A DNA stretch of 64,000 bases from Heterobilharzia americana (Eukaryota; Platyhelminthes; Trematoda; Strigeidida; Schistosomatidae): NCBI GenBank assembly GCA_944470555.2, contig CALYCZ020000333.1, positions 1 to 64,000 of the forward strand, in the 5' to 3' direction. Under the pieces are notes generated by a model. The model made no database searches, had not been told where the DNA came from, and saw nothing but the letters and a program-made list of their open reading frames with translations. Made by a program: the position numbers and the translations under genes. Positions 32,790 to 45,345 of the stretch are shown one piece after another. Every line of letters begins with the position of its first letter. Position 1 is the stretch's first letter.

Positions 32790-33300
32790 TTATTCGGAAG
32801 CCATGTTACCAAGAATCCTCAATCACTGATTTATTTCGCCTCAGATACTCCAGCCAGATAGTTCACATCTCTCTATATGGCTCATACCAACAGTCAGAGA
32901 TTTCATTGACTAGGTCTGGCCACACTGAGCCCCGTTACTACCTAATCCAATTTCTCCTGAAACCTCAGCCGATAAACGTTCACGATCAAACGTCATCGAC
33001 CAAAGCGTCTATCTTGCCTGTTACCTTTCACCTGACCTCAACATTAGTCACACGGTGATTCCATCAAACGTGAGATATGCTACAAAGACATCTGTGATCA
33101 AAACTCCGTAGCCGCTTCATGTCTTCCACTTTTAATGGCCATGTCTGACAGTCATATAACACGACAGAACGGACTGCAGTGCAATATACTTGTTCGTTGA
33201 TAGATAGTCAGATACCTCGCCAGTCGGTACCCCAAATGACGCAAATGCCAAGCGGATCAACAGTTTTCGAACTGAGATTTCATCACCAAACGATAACTAC
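32790..33300 (-). mobile_element. LINE-C fragment, minus orientation
   Basis: This block (CACACGGTGATTCCATCAAA, CTTCATGTCTTCCACTTTTA, CAGTCGGTACCCC) is the same region as 50990-51500 and corresponds to the complement of the LINE-C C-terminal coding sequence. It is strongly decayed. Confidence 0.5.
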
Positions 33301-33669
33301 ACATACTTTCCCATCAGTGGTTTAAATACGTTTAAAGAGATAAAGCTGTTGTGTTTAGCTTACACTAGTACACAACTCCGTTGCCATATTCAGTACACTC
33401 TCTGTCTTAGGTAGACACAGTATAAACACTAACCTCACCAACCTCCCGATGGCTCGTTCGTGTCTAGATACAAAGAAATTGCGATTGACTATGTATACTT
33501 CACTTAGATTCTGTAGTATGTCTAATTATTCATTGATATCATATAGCTTTTTGGCTGTAGACAAACTTTCAAACCAGACCTCATATTGTCATCAACATTG
33601 ACACTCTAAAATGAATGAAGTTGTTTTCCATTTGGCATGTATGCAGCTCACAAAACTTCTTTAGAGTGA

Positions 33670-34195
33670 GAAACTAAGGATGAGGGTTTAATAGTAGGTA
33701 GGTAAACACTCCGACTGAGATGGTTGGGACACGTGTTACGTATGCCTAGTCACCGATTACCTTGTCGCACAATGTTGGTTGAAGTAGGTCCAGGCTGGAA
33801 AAAGGCCCGAGGTGGCCAGACTAAAACATCGCACCAATGTATGAAGTCTTCGAATGTTGCTTTGAGCCATATTGGATGATGCAGACTAACCGGTTGGGGT
33901 TTGCGGGACAAGAAGAACCAGTGGTTGGGGACTGACTCTAGGTATTATGGCTCAGAACCGATGTCAGTGGCACAGACGTACACGCACATTATCCTCATCT
34001 TAACCACTCTAACCACTTTCCTATTCTTCATTTCTCTCTTTTCGTACTTTATATTCCTTTTGACTGCATTCTCTTATCTCTATCTTGCACCTCACTGCCT
34101 TTTTACTTGATGTACTGATATGAGGTGTGGCAAGTTGGACCGTTACGCAGTAATGTCTGGTCCTAAGTTGATCTGGATGGATGGATGGATGTAGT
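33670..34195 (+). mobile_element. LINE-C 3' end, plus orientation
   Basis: Frames read LRWLGHVLRMPSHRLPC, EVGPGWKKARGGQTKTSHQC, CRLTGWGLRDKKNQWL and then the 3' UTR with a GGATGGATGGATG tail. The coding end resembles RTE/jockey-type LINEs, but the clade is not resolved by eye. It is paired with the minus fragment at 32790-33300. Confidence 0.6.
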
Positions 34196-35040
34196 AGACA
34201 CTCCAAAGTGTTGACAAGTAACACAAAACTGTGCTATTCATGCAATGCTAATGTATAGCCAAATGCCTCGTAACACAAATTGAGCTATTTTAGTAGAAAA
34301 GTGAACACTTGACAATTTTTATACTGGTTAACAAATGTCCAACCAATCTGGTATACTTCAATATGACACAAATTAGTATTCACTTGGTTTTTCATTCTAA
34401 ATCTCGATAAGTATCAGTCAACTTCATTCAGCGATTTCTCAAATGATCCCAGTTCATAATGGATATCAATGTGAAATCAACTGCATTCTGTTTTAATCTT
34501 AAAAATGCTGTGCTTCGATTCAATAATAACTAGTATTCAACCATAATAATCAATGAAAACTTTTAAGAGTCTCCATTTCAGTAGAAAACTTGACCATGTT
34601 GATCGTCATCATCATCTAAGAGTAAACAGTCTCTACCCTGCAATAAACTTTATCATAAAATATTCAATTCAAATGAGTAGTTAGCAACAATAGAGAAAAA
34701 CAGAAATATTAATAATATGAGAGGGAATTGCTGAGAATTCTAAGTATTGAAATCTCTTGTGTAGATATTTCAACTGATATTCTCTTGGTATACTATCTAA
34801 AAATTATATGAAAAAGAAAATTAATTTATGAAAATGATATCAAGTTGAATTGAATAAAGAAAATCTGTACAACACAATGATGAGGCTAAGGTATCCAATG
34901 AATAAAGTTTTTTGGTTATCAGTCTACTCTATTTAGCTTGCTTATAACTATGAAAGTTATTGATGGTAAACAGTTAAGCTCATAGCATATGCGAGAGAAA
35001 ATGATACTACTCAAAAATGCTTAGAAGTATTCAAAATAGT
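34196..35040. other. AT-rich spacer containing a weak exon candidate
   Basis: No repeat recognised. It contains the low-confidence terminal exon candidate at 34578-34637. Confidence 0.3.
34578..34637 (-). CDS. Possible short terminal exon of an unknown minus-strand gene
   Basis: After a plausible acceptor (TTTATTGCAG) the minus strand encodes GRDCLLLDDDDDQHGQVFY and then TGA. A poly-Asp peptide of this kind occurs in many proteins, and no family is recognised. It could be a chance frame. Confidence 0.2.
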   Translation of the reverse strand, partial: GRDCLLLDDDDDQHGQVFY

Positions 35041-35044
35041 CATT

Positions 35045-35790
35045 CTTCTTTCCGTGAATGAATTTAGAGAAGATGGAGGTGATGAAGATACCCAACCAAC
35101 AATAGCATCAACAACAAGCACCAATCACCATCAATAGGAGAAACTTAAAAGAAGTAGTCTCTTTCACCTACTAGGCAGAGCAGCATCATTTCAACTACAG
35201 GCGGCATAGGCACACACGAGGATGTCAAAACCACAATCGGAAAAGCAAAACAAATTTTCAATAATCTCAAATCAGTGTGGTCACCTTCTGCACTCAGTAT
35301 AAAGCGTGAACAACATCCGCATTTTCAACACTAATGTCAGTCAAGTGAATCAGTACTTCTATGTGATGGTTCACGGACTTGGCGCGTCACGAAAAGCATT
35401 TCCAACAAACTACAGATATTCATCAACAACTGCCTACGCCGGCTCGTTACTGAAGATTAGATTGCCAGATAGGATAAGCAACAAGGAACTCTGGCCGGGC
35501 AACGAACCAACCAACAACTTATCACCCAAAAAGTGGAAATGCATTGGATTGGGGATACACTAAGAAAATTATTCAGGGACATCAGGCGTCAGGTCCTCGA
35601 GTGGAACCCACATGGGAAATGACGAGTTGGGCGTCCCAGCTGAGGGTGACATGCTGGAGATGGTGTAAGGAAGAAATTTTAGCTTGTTGGCAGTCGTGGC
35701 CCCAGGTTCAAAAGACTGTAGAGAAGAGAATGAAATAGAGGCAAGCTACTGAAGCCCTACGTTCCACTAGGAACTCAAGGGGAAAACTAA
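35045..35790 (+). mobile_element. RTE LINE 3' part
   Basis: Runs from GAGGTGATGAAGATACCCAA through GGCGGCATAGGCACACACGA and CGGACTTGGCGCGTCACG to GTTCCACTAGGAACTCAAGG. The middle is nearly identical to copies at 21.6-21.9 kb and 23.7-24.0 kb, so it is the same young subfamily. The 3' tail is poor. Multiple frameshifts. Confidence 0.75.
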
Positions 35791-36300
35791 GGAAGTACAA
35801 ATACAAATGTGCATCTGCTCATAATATGCTGCGAATCACCTTGAAGGTCAATCCGTAATGTTTAAAGAACATTTAGACCATCAGACGTAGAGCTAAATCG
35901 CTTGACTTGGAGAAGCAACCTTCACAGAGATGTCACAATAATGGATTCCAATCAGAAGCTCAGTCTTGTTAAAGTGGCAGGCTGGTTGTGACTCTCGAAT
36001 GCTGAAATTAGAAAAGTAGAACTCCGACACCAAATGCCGTCAAGCACGGACAAAATAGTTATCAACCACCTTGCAGTCCTATGCTGAAGTTTCCATGTAT
36101 CACATAATGGATATTCTGATGAAACCACACTTCACCAAACAGAGTAGTCAATGACCAAATCTTCTTACGCAAATAACTGGTACACATAGACGTACACATA
36201 AGTGAGCTTTTGAAAAGGGGAGTCACTTTTCACATTCAGCTGGATTCTTGGCATTTTTTGTGTTTGCATATCAAAGGCTATTGTGCCTTTGCTCTGATCG
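35791..36300. other. No feature recognised (possible 5' part of the CR1-like LINE)
   Basis: Moderate GC, no conserved coding block. Its position just ahead of the CR1 ORF1-like zinc-finger sequence suggests a LINE leader, but this is only inferred. Confidence 0.3.
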
Positions 36301-39300
36301 AAATATTATTCGATTAAAGTGAGACAGAAACTTTTCTGGGTGACTTTCTCCAGTGTCTGTGACACGGTAAACCAAAAGTGTCGTAAAAATGCTTGCAGTA
36401 GGGTAGAATGCCACTTAGCAGTGGCCTGTGGTATGCAGTGTGCCGACTATAAGAGATGGTTCCACGATAACTGCACAAACCTTACGCCCTCAATGTATAA
36501 GGGGTAAAGTAACACAGGGAGTGTCTGGCTTTGCATGTCATCATCATCATTATCAACATAGAACCAGACATTACTGCGTAACGGTCCAACTTGCCACACC
36601 TCATATCAGTACATCAAGTAAAAAGGTAGTGAGGTGAAGGATGAAGATAAGTGAATGCAGTCAAAAGAAATATAAAGTACGAGAAGAAAGGAAAGAGGAG
36701 TGACAAAATAGTGAGATTCGGTATAGCGTTGTTAAGATGAGGATAATGTGTGTATACATCTGCGCCACTGACTTCGGTTCTGAGCCATATCACCTAGAAG
36801 AAGCAAAACACTTCTAAATACAATAACGAAGAAACTAATGTCCAAAGGGAAAATCGATAACTGTGGTAGTGATAACGACACAGCATCCATTGACACGGAT
36901 TGCTGTGAGAAATTGCAAGGACGTCCCACAACAAGCTGTAATTCAGGCGCGTAGGTATGCTGACAGCGACTGAGAGAAAACTACACAAAGCAGAGTGAAG
37001 CGAGTATCTTCAGATTCTCGCATCCCTAGAGCTGGTAGACCCAGTCTGAGAACTATCAACTCCAAGACTAGGTCTACTTCTGATGAAATAGACAGGAGTG
37101 AAGCACTCGGTGTCAACCACGGGACCGTGCAGGCCCCAAGTCATACTCAGTTCGGTGACCCAATCAGTGACGAAAACCAGACAGAATGGAATGCAAGCCC
37201 GTTCTAAGGCTGTCAGTGTCAAGACCACTGGATCAGGCTTTGGTAAGCCTTGTACACCCGACTCTGAGAAATGGCAGGCAATCAAGTCTAAACGGCATAC
37301 CAAGAAGCCAGTAACAGTTATCAAGCCAACTATCATCACTCCACAAAGCTAAGATAAATTAGAGCTCCTCGATAGGTCTGTAACCACCCTCAGAGTGGAA
37401 GAAAGTAGAGGCCCATAACCACGTAAACGTTTTGAACATAACCTTGGCTAGGTACAAAGTTTGATAAACCAGCTTTTACCGGAAAACACACTAGGAGTCA
37501 CCTTACTAAAGATATACAGAGTAGACAAAAAAGAGACATTCCCGACTGAAAACAAGTTTCGGCTACTTCAATTCGTGATGGAGTTAACAGGTGACATGGA
37601 CCAGATTCTGAAGAACGCTTATAGACTTCGAGGATCTGGAGTGCGTAAGGATTTGGATATTGCTGGTCGAATCAAGAAATGAGAAGCAGAAGCAAAACTA
37701 AAATTCAGATTAACAGCAAGATAGCTAGATCTAGAAGTAGTAGGTTTTCTGTAGTGAGGTTTCGGCAACAAATGACGCCGAAGTCTTTACAGATAGAACG
37801 GAAACTCATTTAAGTGGTTTCATCATCTTGTACAGAAATGCACCTAGTTTCTTAAACAGGTGGTCTGGGCTCAGTAATATGATAGGCATGAAAAGTCCTG
37901 ACATCAGTCCTATCTCTGAAATTTGAATCTCTTCTGTGATCAGTGACTATGAAACGGACAAGGATTCGGTCGTTTTAGGAGTAACAGGTCAGCACGCAAA
38001 GGTGATGGTATCATCTTTAACTTCAAAAGACACAGAAACGGTTGCACATGAAGGTGGGACATGTGAAATGCTGCGCTGCTGACTAAAATCCAAGGATCAG
38101 ATGTTAACCTAATTGCAGTATATCGAAGCCCTGAATATGAGGCAGCAGACTTCCTCGCGAATAAGCTGAACCTCTGGGCAGATAACTGCCGATGCTTAAT
38201 TGTAGGAGACTTCAAGGCACCACCAGTTGGCTGGGATAGACTAACAACAGTAGCATCACGCAACTCGTTAGATCACAGGTTGGTGGAAATATCAATTTCC
38301 TTGGTCCTCATGCAGTACATTATGACAGCAACCAGATATGATCATCAGTATGCTCCATCAGTTCTAGACTTAGCATTCTTACACACAAACGGTGTATGCT
38401 TCATTCAGCACCTCGCACCTCTTGGTAAAAGTGATCATGCTGTCGTCATCTTCAGACCTAAAGCAGCCATCTTGTACCAGGCCGATGCCTTAGCTAGACC
38501 TAATGTATGGAAAGCGAATATGTTAGCCACTAACTTGGCAGCCTCTTAGGAGTACTGCACAATCAATCCATAAGCCTGAGGCTGCATGATGCTCCTTCAA
38601 ACAGTTATATGCATGAGTGACTCAACCGTCTAGTCCACGAACTGTCCCCAGGTGATGGAAACATTGTCCTCCGTGGATAAACTATGAAATCGAAGTCTTG
38701 GTACGACGCGAGAAAAAGTGTTAGGCTCTTGCCACCCACCCAGGGACTTCTGAAGTAATGAAGCACTACAAAATAGTCCGAAATAAATGTATCATTACTA
38801 TCCGCCGTTCTTAAATATGCTTTGAAACACGTCTTGCACAGGCTGCATTGCAACATCTGAGGTTACTTTCCTATATGAACGACAGAAATAAGATGTATCG
38901 TGATATACTCGCCCTAATCAAAGGAACACAATCTCACTGTTCGATTGAAGAGGATAAGAAAAATGCAGAAGTTGTGGCTGGATATTTTGTTGGAGTCCTT
39001 ACACAAGAATCTTCTTTGGACACTCGTTCGACAGTAGAAACATTGACATCCAACAGAATAAACTCTGTAGATATCGATCGCAATAGTGTACTTCGGACAT
39101 TAAGTACTCTCGATATAGAAAAATCAATGGGACCGGGTGAGCACCCAAGCTGCTCAGAGAGCTTGCACTCTATGTACACGGTCCACTGACTACTATATTA
39201 GATGTCCCATGGTGAAGGCATACTCCTCTATGATTGGAAGGATGCCATAATATCACCTACCTACAGTGCAAGTCCTAGGCAGCACCTATCGAATTACAGA

Positions 39301-40560
39301 CCGATAAGTTTGACCAGTACTGTAGTGGAAATTCTAGAAGGCCATCACAGTCCACCTAGAGAGCAATGCTCTACTTTCTCGTTCGCAGCATGGCCTTTGC
39401 AGAAATTTCTCTTGCTTGATGAACTTCTTTACAGTCATAGGATGTTGGGTCAAGCTTAAAGATGATAGGATACCTGTAGATGTCATTTTTATAGACTTTA
39501 GAAAGACGTTGAACAAGGTAATTAATTCCAGGTTTCTCAGGAAACTGGAAATTTTGGAATCACCGGCAATCTGGTTGCATGGATGAGAGAGTTCCTTTTG
39601 GGTAGGAGACAAACAGTAAGGACCAATTTTCAAATCTCCACTTGGAAGTCGGTTGAGAGTGGAGTGCCGCAAGGCACACTTCTGAGTCCCCTGCCATTTC
39701 TTTCATACGTTGCCGAATATCACGAAATCTCCAATGGTTCTCTACGCTGATGATGTGAAAATCTGGTAGGAAATTAGGAACGATGAGGATATACATGCAC
39801 TTCAGGCAGACCTGAACAGCTTGTTTACCTGGTCAGAGAAGTGGCTTATGCCTATCATCGGAGGGAAATGTGTGAGCATGCACTTGGGGCACACATACAC
39901 ACACAGCAACACCTATGCTGTTGATGGGACTGCTCTACCGTCAGTACTGACCCACAATGATCTGGGAGTCACAGTGAGTTGTGACTTGAAGACAGCGGCA
40001 CACCGCCGATTGGTAGCAGCTCCGAGTTTTAAGACATCTAAGGGTATTACGTAGAACGTTTACAAAAATAAGTGGTGATATGTTTACCATTTTATACACA
40101 AACTAGTTAAATATTAACTAAGAACCTGCACAAAGGTGGCAAATCCTCGTCTTAAAGATGATTCAGACCTGGAAAGAGTTCAGAAGGTAGCCATTCGTAT
40201 GATTCCTATGATGGCTGGCCTGACCTATGAAGATCGACTTAAGGAGCTGAACCTATACTCTTAATCTTGTTAAAGACGCAGAAGATACCTAATTATCCTA
40301 TACAGGATTCTAAGAAATGACTTTGGATCTGATCTACTCTTTTTCTTCCTACTAGGTCGGGACACTTCAGAGGACATGGTGAGAGAGTACAAAATCAGAG
40401 AACGAACATATATTCGTGGTGTCCACATCATCAACTGACTCGTTCAAAAGGGGGCTGGACAAGCGTAGATATCTACTGGAAAAGAATTAATATAGGCTCA
40501 CAGCCTCCTATCCTGAAACAATAAATCTGAATCTATATCAACTCCTACCGGGAACGTACT
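36300..40560 (+). mobile_element. CR1-like LINE, nearly full length, decayed
   Basis: 36319-36507 encodes a PHD-like zinc finger (Cys pairs, then CADYKRWFHDNCTNLTPSMY), typical of ORF1 in schistosome CR1-type LINEs. 37461-37682 has AYRLRGSGVRKDLDIAGRI (ORF1 end). 38100-38549 is the endonuclease: AVYRSPEYEAADF, CLIVGDFKAPPVGW, LAPLGKSDHAVV. RT follows: SNYRPISLTSTVVEILEG, DVIFIDFRK, YADDVKIW (39743-39766). The end reads ERVQKVAIRM, LTYEDRLKELNLYSLN and SFKRGLDKRRYL. GDFN has become GDFK, and many stops and frameshifts occur. A LINE-C fragment sits inside ORF1. Confidence 0.8.
36535..36803 (-). mobile_element. LINE-C 3' end inserted in the CR1-like LINE
   Basis: On the minus strand, GDMAQNRSQWRRCIHTLSSS is followed by a 3' UTR matching the complement of 33950-34160 (TGATATGAGGTGTGGCAAG, GACCGTTACGCAGTAATGTC) and an ATGATGATGATG tail. 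It lies between ORF1 pieces of the CR1-like element, so it is the younger insertion. Confidence 0.65.
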
Positions 40561-41600
40561 CGAGTATACACTAGATCCTAAAAAAGAAACGTAATGCAAC
40601 GATTACCACAGGCTAAAGTGGTCTGTTATCCTTATTACTAAAGTCTAAAAGCCGTACCTTTAATTAGAAAAAGTGAAATAAACTGAAAATTATGGTTCAA
40701 GTTAAATCTGTGAGTTACCAATTTCACATGCTTATTAAGTAAAACAGAGAGTACAGAGGCAAACCACTAAACTGAACCATAACAACATAACGGATACCTG
40801 CTCCCCACGAGAAAAGTAAACGCATTTAATTTTCCTCAACTTACCTCAAACTTCAATATCCAATACCTGGTATCTGTCATATGAACTTGCGTAAACCGAT
40901 TAATTTCTTCTTCCTCGCTTATAGGTTTTGAAAAACAGCTTCCAGTGAATTATAATGCAACATGTTCACCTACTCGCAGTATTACTACAAGCTCTCCCCA
41001 AACGAATTTGGCTGACTTTCGTTTTCAATCGACGGTTTGACTCGGGGTCAAAAACCCAATCATAATTCTTTTGTGCTTTTATTTGTAAACGTCCTACCTC
41101 ACGAATAAACTCAAGCGTGAGTTGCGACTTCTCCAGTGAAGACGTCCGGCACAGACGGCAGTTTTCAAGCAAACAGACCGTACGAAGAACGACAAAATGA
41201 TTAACTGCGTTTCATAGTTCAGAAAGAGGTAAAATATACCCTCAGAAAACAGAAAACGCGCTTTTTTCAGTCATGCTTGGAAACACATGACAAATCTGGG
41301 GACAACTTTTAGCAACACTCAATTACTCGCCTACTGTATCCCCGATGAGCCAGCTTTACAGGCGGCTGAGTGTTGATTAAAACCGTATGGAAGTGTATGG
41401 TTTTTCACGGGATTGTGGCGCGGAAGATTCCCTCAAATGTTTCGTCACCAAACGGTTGTTGAAACCGGACGAAAATAGAAAGAACCAGAAAGTAGCCTAG
41501 GAAACCGAAGTGGAGGAATGAGAACGAAAAGAAAGTTGGTGAAATGAGTGGGGAAGGAGTAGAAATCCAGAAATATTCCGGGAAGGGAGGAGTGAAAGGA
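40561..41600. other. No feature recognised
   Basis: Moderate-GC sequence after the CR1-like LINE. I see no conserved motif. Confidence 0.4.
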
Positions 41601-44600
41601 TAAAAATTTAAACCTTTGTTGTGTAAACGGCAGATATTGGTTCTTTGGTTATGTGTCTATCCAAGTGGAATAGACTAATTGTTTGGAATGGTCTATTATT
41701 TTTCTGGTTTAAGGAAATCTGTAAGGACGGAGAGAATCGTTTGCCACAATGGTCACTAAGTTTGCAGTAGGTAATGCTGCTACCTACTACCTTTGAAGTG
41801 GTGGGTGGTCTCCTGAATTCGACCTGCCTGCACCTCAGGATTATGCATGCGCATCTGATGTCATTTTGAAAACGCCAAGCGGAAGTGCTGTGATAGCTTC
41901 TTCTGGAAGAGAGTTCAGCAGTTTTCATTCTGTGGCTGCAAATGAGTCAGCCTAGATCGTCTTACATCCTCATCCTCTACTCTGAAATGTTTACTTCTGC
42001 CGTGTCATTTTCAGCTAAAACCTGAGACCCATCAGTTGGGATGAAGAGAATTATTGTCTTCAGCCCTAGTTGCCGCAACTTGGCTACATATATAAATGAG
42101 ACAGACACAGCCACGCTTATGACCTAGAATAGAGAGACGGAGAGTGCATGCATCTATACACAAGACTGCATTCAGGATTCTAGATGAACTCCATGATCAA
42201 TTTATAAGTAGTACCGTCTGTTTGGTGATTAAGGCCGTCTTTCCCCACTGGTTTGCACTGATAGGACAGTGGGTGGGTCTACGATACCTAAGTCTGTTGG
42301 GTGGGACGGCTAGCTTACCAACAAGTCTTTGCTCCTTGTTGATGTCGCATATTGAAATTCGTCGTCGGTGGGTTGCAGCTCGGATAAATCCAAGGCAGAG
42401 AGAAGAAGCATGGGCAACAAAGAAAGTGCTAGAACCTCTGAACTGTTCTGAATTTGGGCGTTATCTCTTGCTCGACGCATTGGCCTCCCAATATGCTACC
42501 AGAGTTAGCCACCCATGTTTGCAACGAAACGGGATCGAACCATAGGTGTGTGACATCCCGCCTGCCTGTTTTGGTCATGATGCTACACGGACGCGAGAAG
42601 TAGTTAACGTCTTTTTACCGACTTCGTAGCCAGTGTTAAGCTAAATCTTACACTTTTCCCTGAGCACCATCGATACGTGACTCCAAGCCATCGGGACTGT
42701 ATCGTTGTTAGCAGCAGTAATGATAGTAATAACTTTTTTTATTGGTTTGGTTCGCATACCGTGATAGCGGAAACGTTATTGCGTCTAATATCAAAGTCAC
42801 CCTTTTTTCCATTGGGCATTTTGCAGGGAACAATGGGTGTCCCAAGTGATAAGGCCTACTCCACGTAGCTTTAGAAGCTCGTACTCTGCCATGAAATCAA
42901 CGTAAACAGAGACACTAACTAACCTCAGTAGACAGGAGCATAAAAGCGGTTTACCACTCGTCCAAAGTGATCCATTCAGTTAATTCACATCAGTTAACTA
43001 GTATACTTTGCCCGCATCGCCAAATACTTAACGTTCTTCTATGCACTTAAATAGCCAAACTTTGAAAACAAAAGGTGATGTCTAGGGTAGCGTTCAGACG
43101 GAAGATTAACATGAATATGCATTAGGTTTCATGATCTTTGGTTTCGCACATAGGAATTATTTCGTTAGTTCATCCCTTGTGCAGCGTTCATGCACCTGTC
43201 TTAGTTTTATTTACTCGAGCCAGAAAACAATTCGAGAAATACCCTACAACATTGTAAGGACAACAGTAACTGATAAGCTAATGACACACTGACATTCTGA
43301 ACAATGTTTTTCCATCCATCGTTATTTCATTTGGGGAATGGGGGATTTTTCAGGCGTAATTATGATTGGTTGTTTTTATCTTACCATCATCTTCCTCCTC
43401 TTTCTTCAGTTCAAGCGGGATTACATCGAAACAACACCCTGATAGAGGTCCCTCATTGCAAGATTCTGATACAGTGCTTCCGTAAGCTCTGTATTCACCA
43501 CTGACTTCTACCAAATGATGAACAACCGGATATACTTGTCCCAGTTCACCCGCTTGACTTGACCACCAGAGCGCTTGAAATAAGAACGTTGTACCGCTGT
43601 CACTGCATTCTTCCTTGCGCATTGTGATTGTTTGAAAAGACTTGTTCCGAGCGCTGGTCGTAATCCTAGAGTCCCACTACCTCATGCTCAGGATGGAACA
43701 CAGTTGCTCCCCTGAGGTTTAACTATGGGATCATGAATCTCTTTTCTAATTGAGAGGGGACGTATGGAGCAGAAGTCCTAGCATCACGACGTCTCTGACT
43801 TTACACTATGACAGCGAAAGGAATGCTCCAGCTGAACGAACCATGATCCTGGGTCTTCCCTATTAAAATCTGATGGTCGACTCTTGGTGGACACTAAATT
43901 GTCCACTTCAGGTGGAACGGACTCTTTCATGACATTAGCGTCAGCATCAATAATGCAAAACATTTCAGTATTCCAAAATAAAAGCAAAGAATTTACTGAT
44001 AAACGAGCTAGGTGAATGGAGACAAAGAATATATCACATCGGGCTCACCAATGTTAGACCACTTACTTGCTGTCAACGCTTAGAACAACTTACTTCAGAC
44101 AACCACAACGTGGCAAACAAGTGACAGCAGCACAACGCACTTATTTCAACCAGTCTGGTGAGCCATTTAGGTAAGCAAACTTAAGTAAGTATATCAGTTG
44201 TTCGTCGTCCAGTAGGCGTCAGTGGTGACCACAAAGCCCACGAAAGATAGAACCTCACGGCTAGGTTTGCTGGGGACTGCAGTGTCATCCATTCTGATGA
44301 ACTGTAGAAAGATTGCTTCCCAGTCCTCGTAAGTGGTGCCCACACTGCCAAGGTGAAACGACAGTCTGATCGTAATTTTCCAACAAAAATTTGAAGAGGC
44401 CTTTATAGGTTTTTATGAAACAGATTATGAAACCTGTAGGTAGGGCTTCAAAGGGGACCACCGTAAGATCCAAGAATGTCAGACCGGATTCTATTTGATG
44501 ACACTTCCTTCTTTATTAAGCCCATAGAAGAAAGAGAAAATCCTCGAAAGCTCTTCAGAGTTAGTGGGATGAAAAGGATATACTTCCTCACAATACATCT

Positions 44601-45090
44601 AAACCATGCTATATGATCATCGGACTTCCGTTAGACTAACCTCTCGAAGGCGGAGTAAAGTGCAGAGGAGCATTCGATTAAGGAGAAGGGTGGAAATGGT
44701 CATAACGTTAACAGGATCTGCGTTGGGAGACGGTAGAAATGAGTGTTTCCAGGATCCCTATAGATACGTTAAGTAACACTTTAAATACTCCAGATATTCC
44801 GTACAGCAGTGTCCAAAGTAGCGGCCAGAGGATGTCGGAGATAACATTAGTTCACGGAGTGGGCTCAGATGTATTCGAAAACCACGAAGCCTGGCTCAAA
44901 GGAACTTATAAATTTATCCTGTCCCTCTCGATGTAACCTGTATTCAGACTGACAAAACTGTTCAGTGGAGGAGGAGTAGTGTGCCAGCGTCTATTCCCAC
45001 TGACCTCGGAAACACTTTAGAGGCTCTTAAATGTGATCTTTCTGGATTGGTCACCCATGAACTGAAGTTAGTCTTCGGTGGGAAGGATGG
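41601..45090. other. Old, moderate-GC region with unassigned open frames
   Basis: Open frames include 42144-42545 plus (133 aa), 41608-41928 minus (106 aa) and a minus-strand reading near 44210-44340 (TYEDWEAIFLQFIRMDDTAV, then REVLSFVGFVVTTDAYW). The last looks like genuine protein sequence, perhaps of a retroelement, but I cannot name it. No LTR pair or integrase motif was found by eye. Confidence 0.3.
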
Positions 45091-45097
45091 GAAGCGG

Positions 45098-45345
45098 TTA
45101 GTCTGCATTAGTCCTAGCAGTAAGCACCTCTATGAAGGTCCATTTTTTTCGCTGAGTTGTCACCAAAGAAGCTGCTGCCACTCGTTCCACCAATGAGTTC
45201 CAGCTGTTAGCCATTATGAAGGCAGACCGGTGCTCCACACGTTGATGTTTCGACCGTGGTTGTTTGGACCCTTTGCGAATTCCGGGGTGATCAGGCCTAA
45301 AAAGAGTCAGAAGACCAGGTAAACCACTGTCCAAGTCACTAAAAA
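45098..45345 (-). mobile_element. CR1-like LINE C-terminal fragment
   Basis: The minus-strand frame DSGLPGLLTLFRPDHPGI, EHRSAFIMANSWNSLVERV, AAASLVTTQR follows the CR1-type ending in which an arginine-rich FS.RVV..WNSLP.RVV.A motif closes the RT protein. Nothing upstream of it is clear. Confidence 0.45.

Noticed and set aside
41290..45000. LTR retrotransposon
   Set aside because: A few TG..CA-like ends and unassigned frames suggested one, but no direct LTR pair, primer-binding site, protease or integrase motif could be found by eye.
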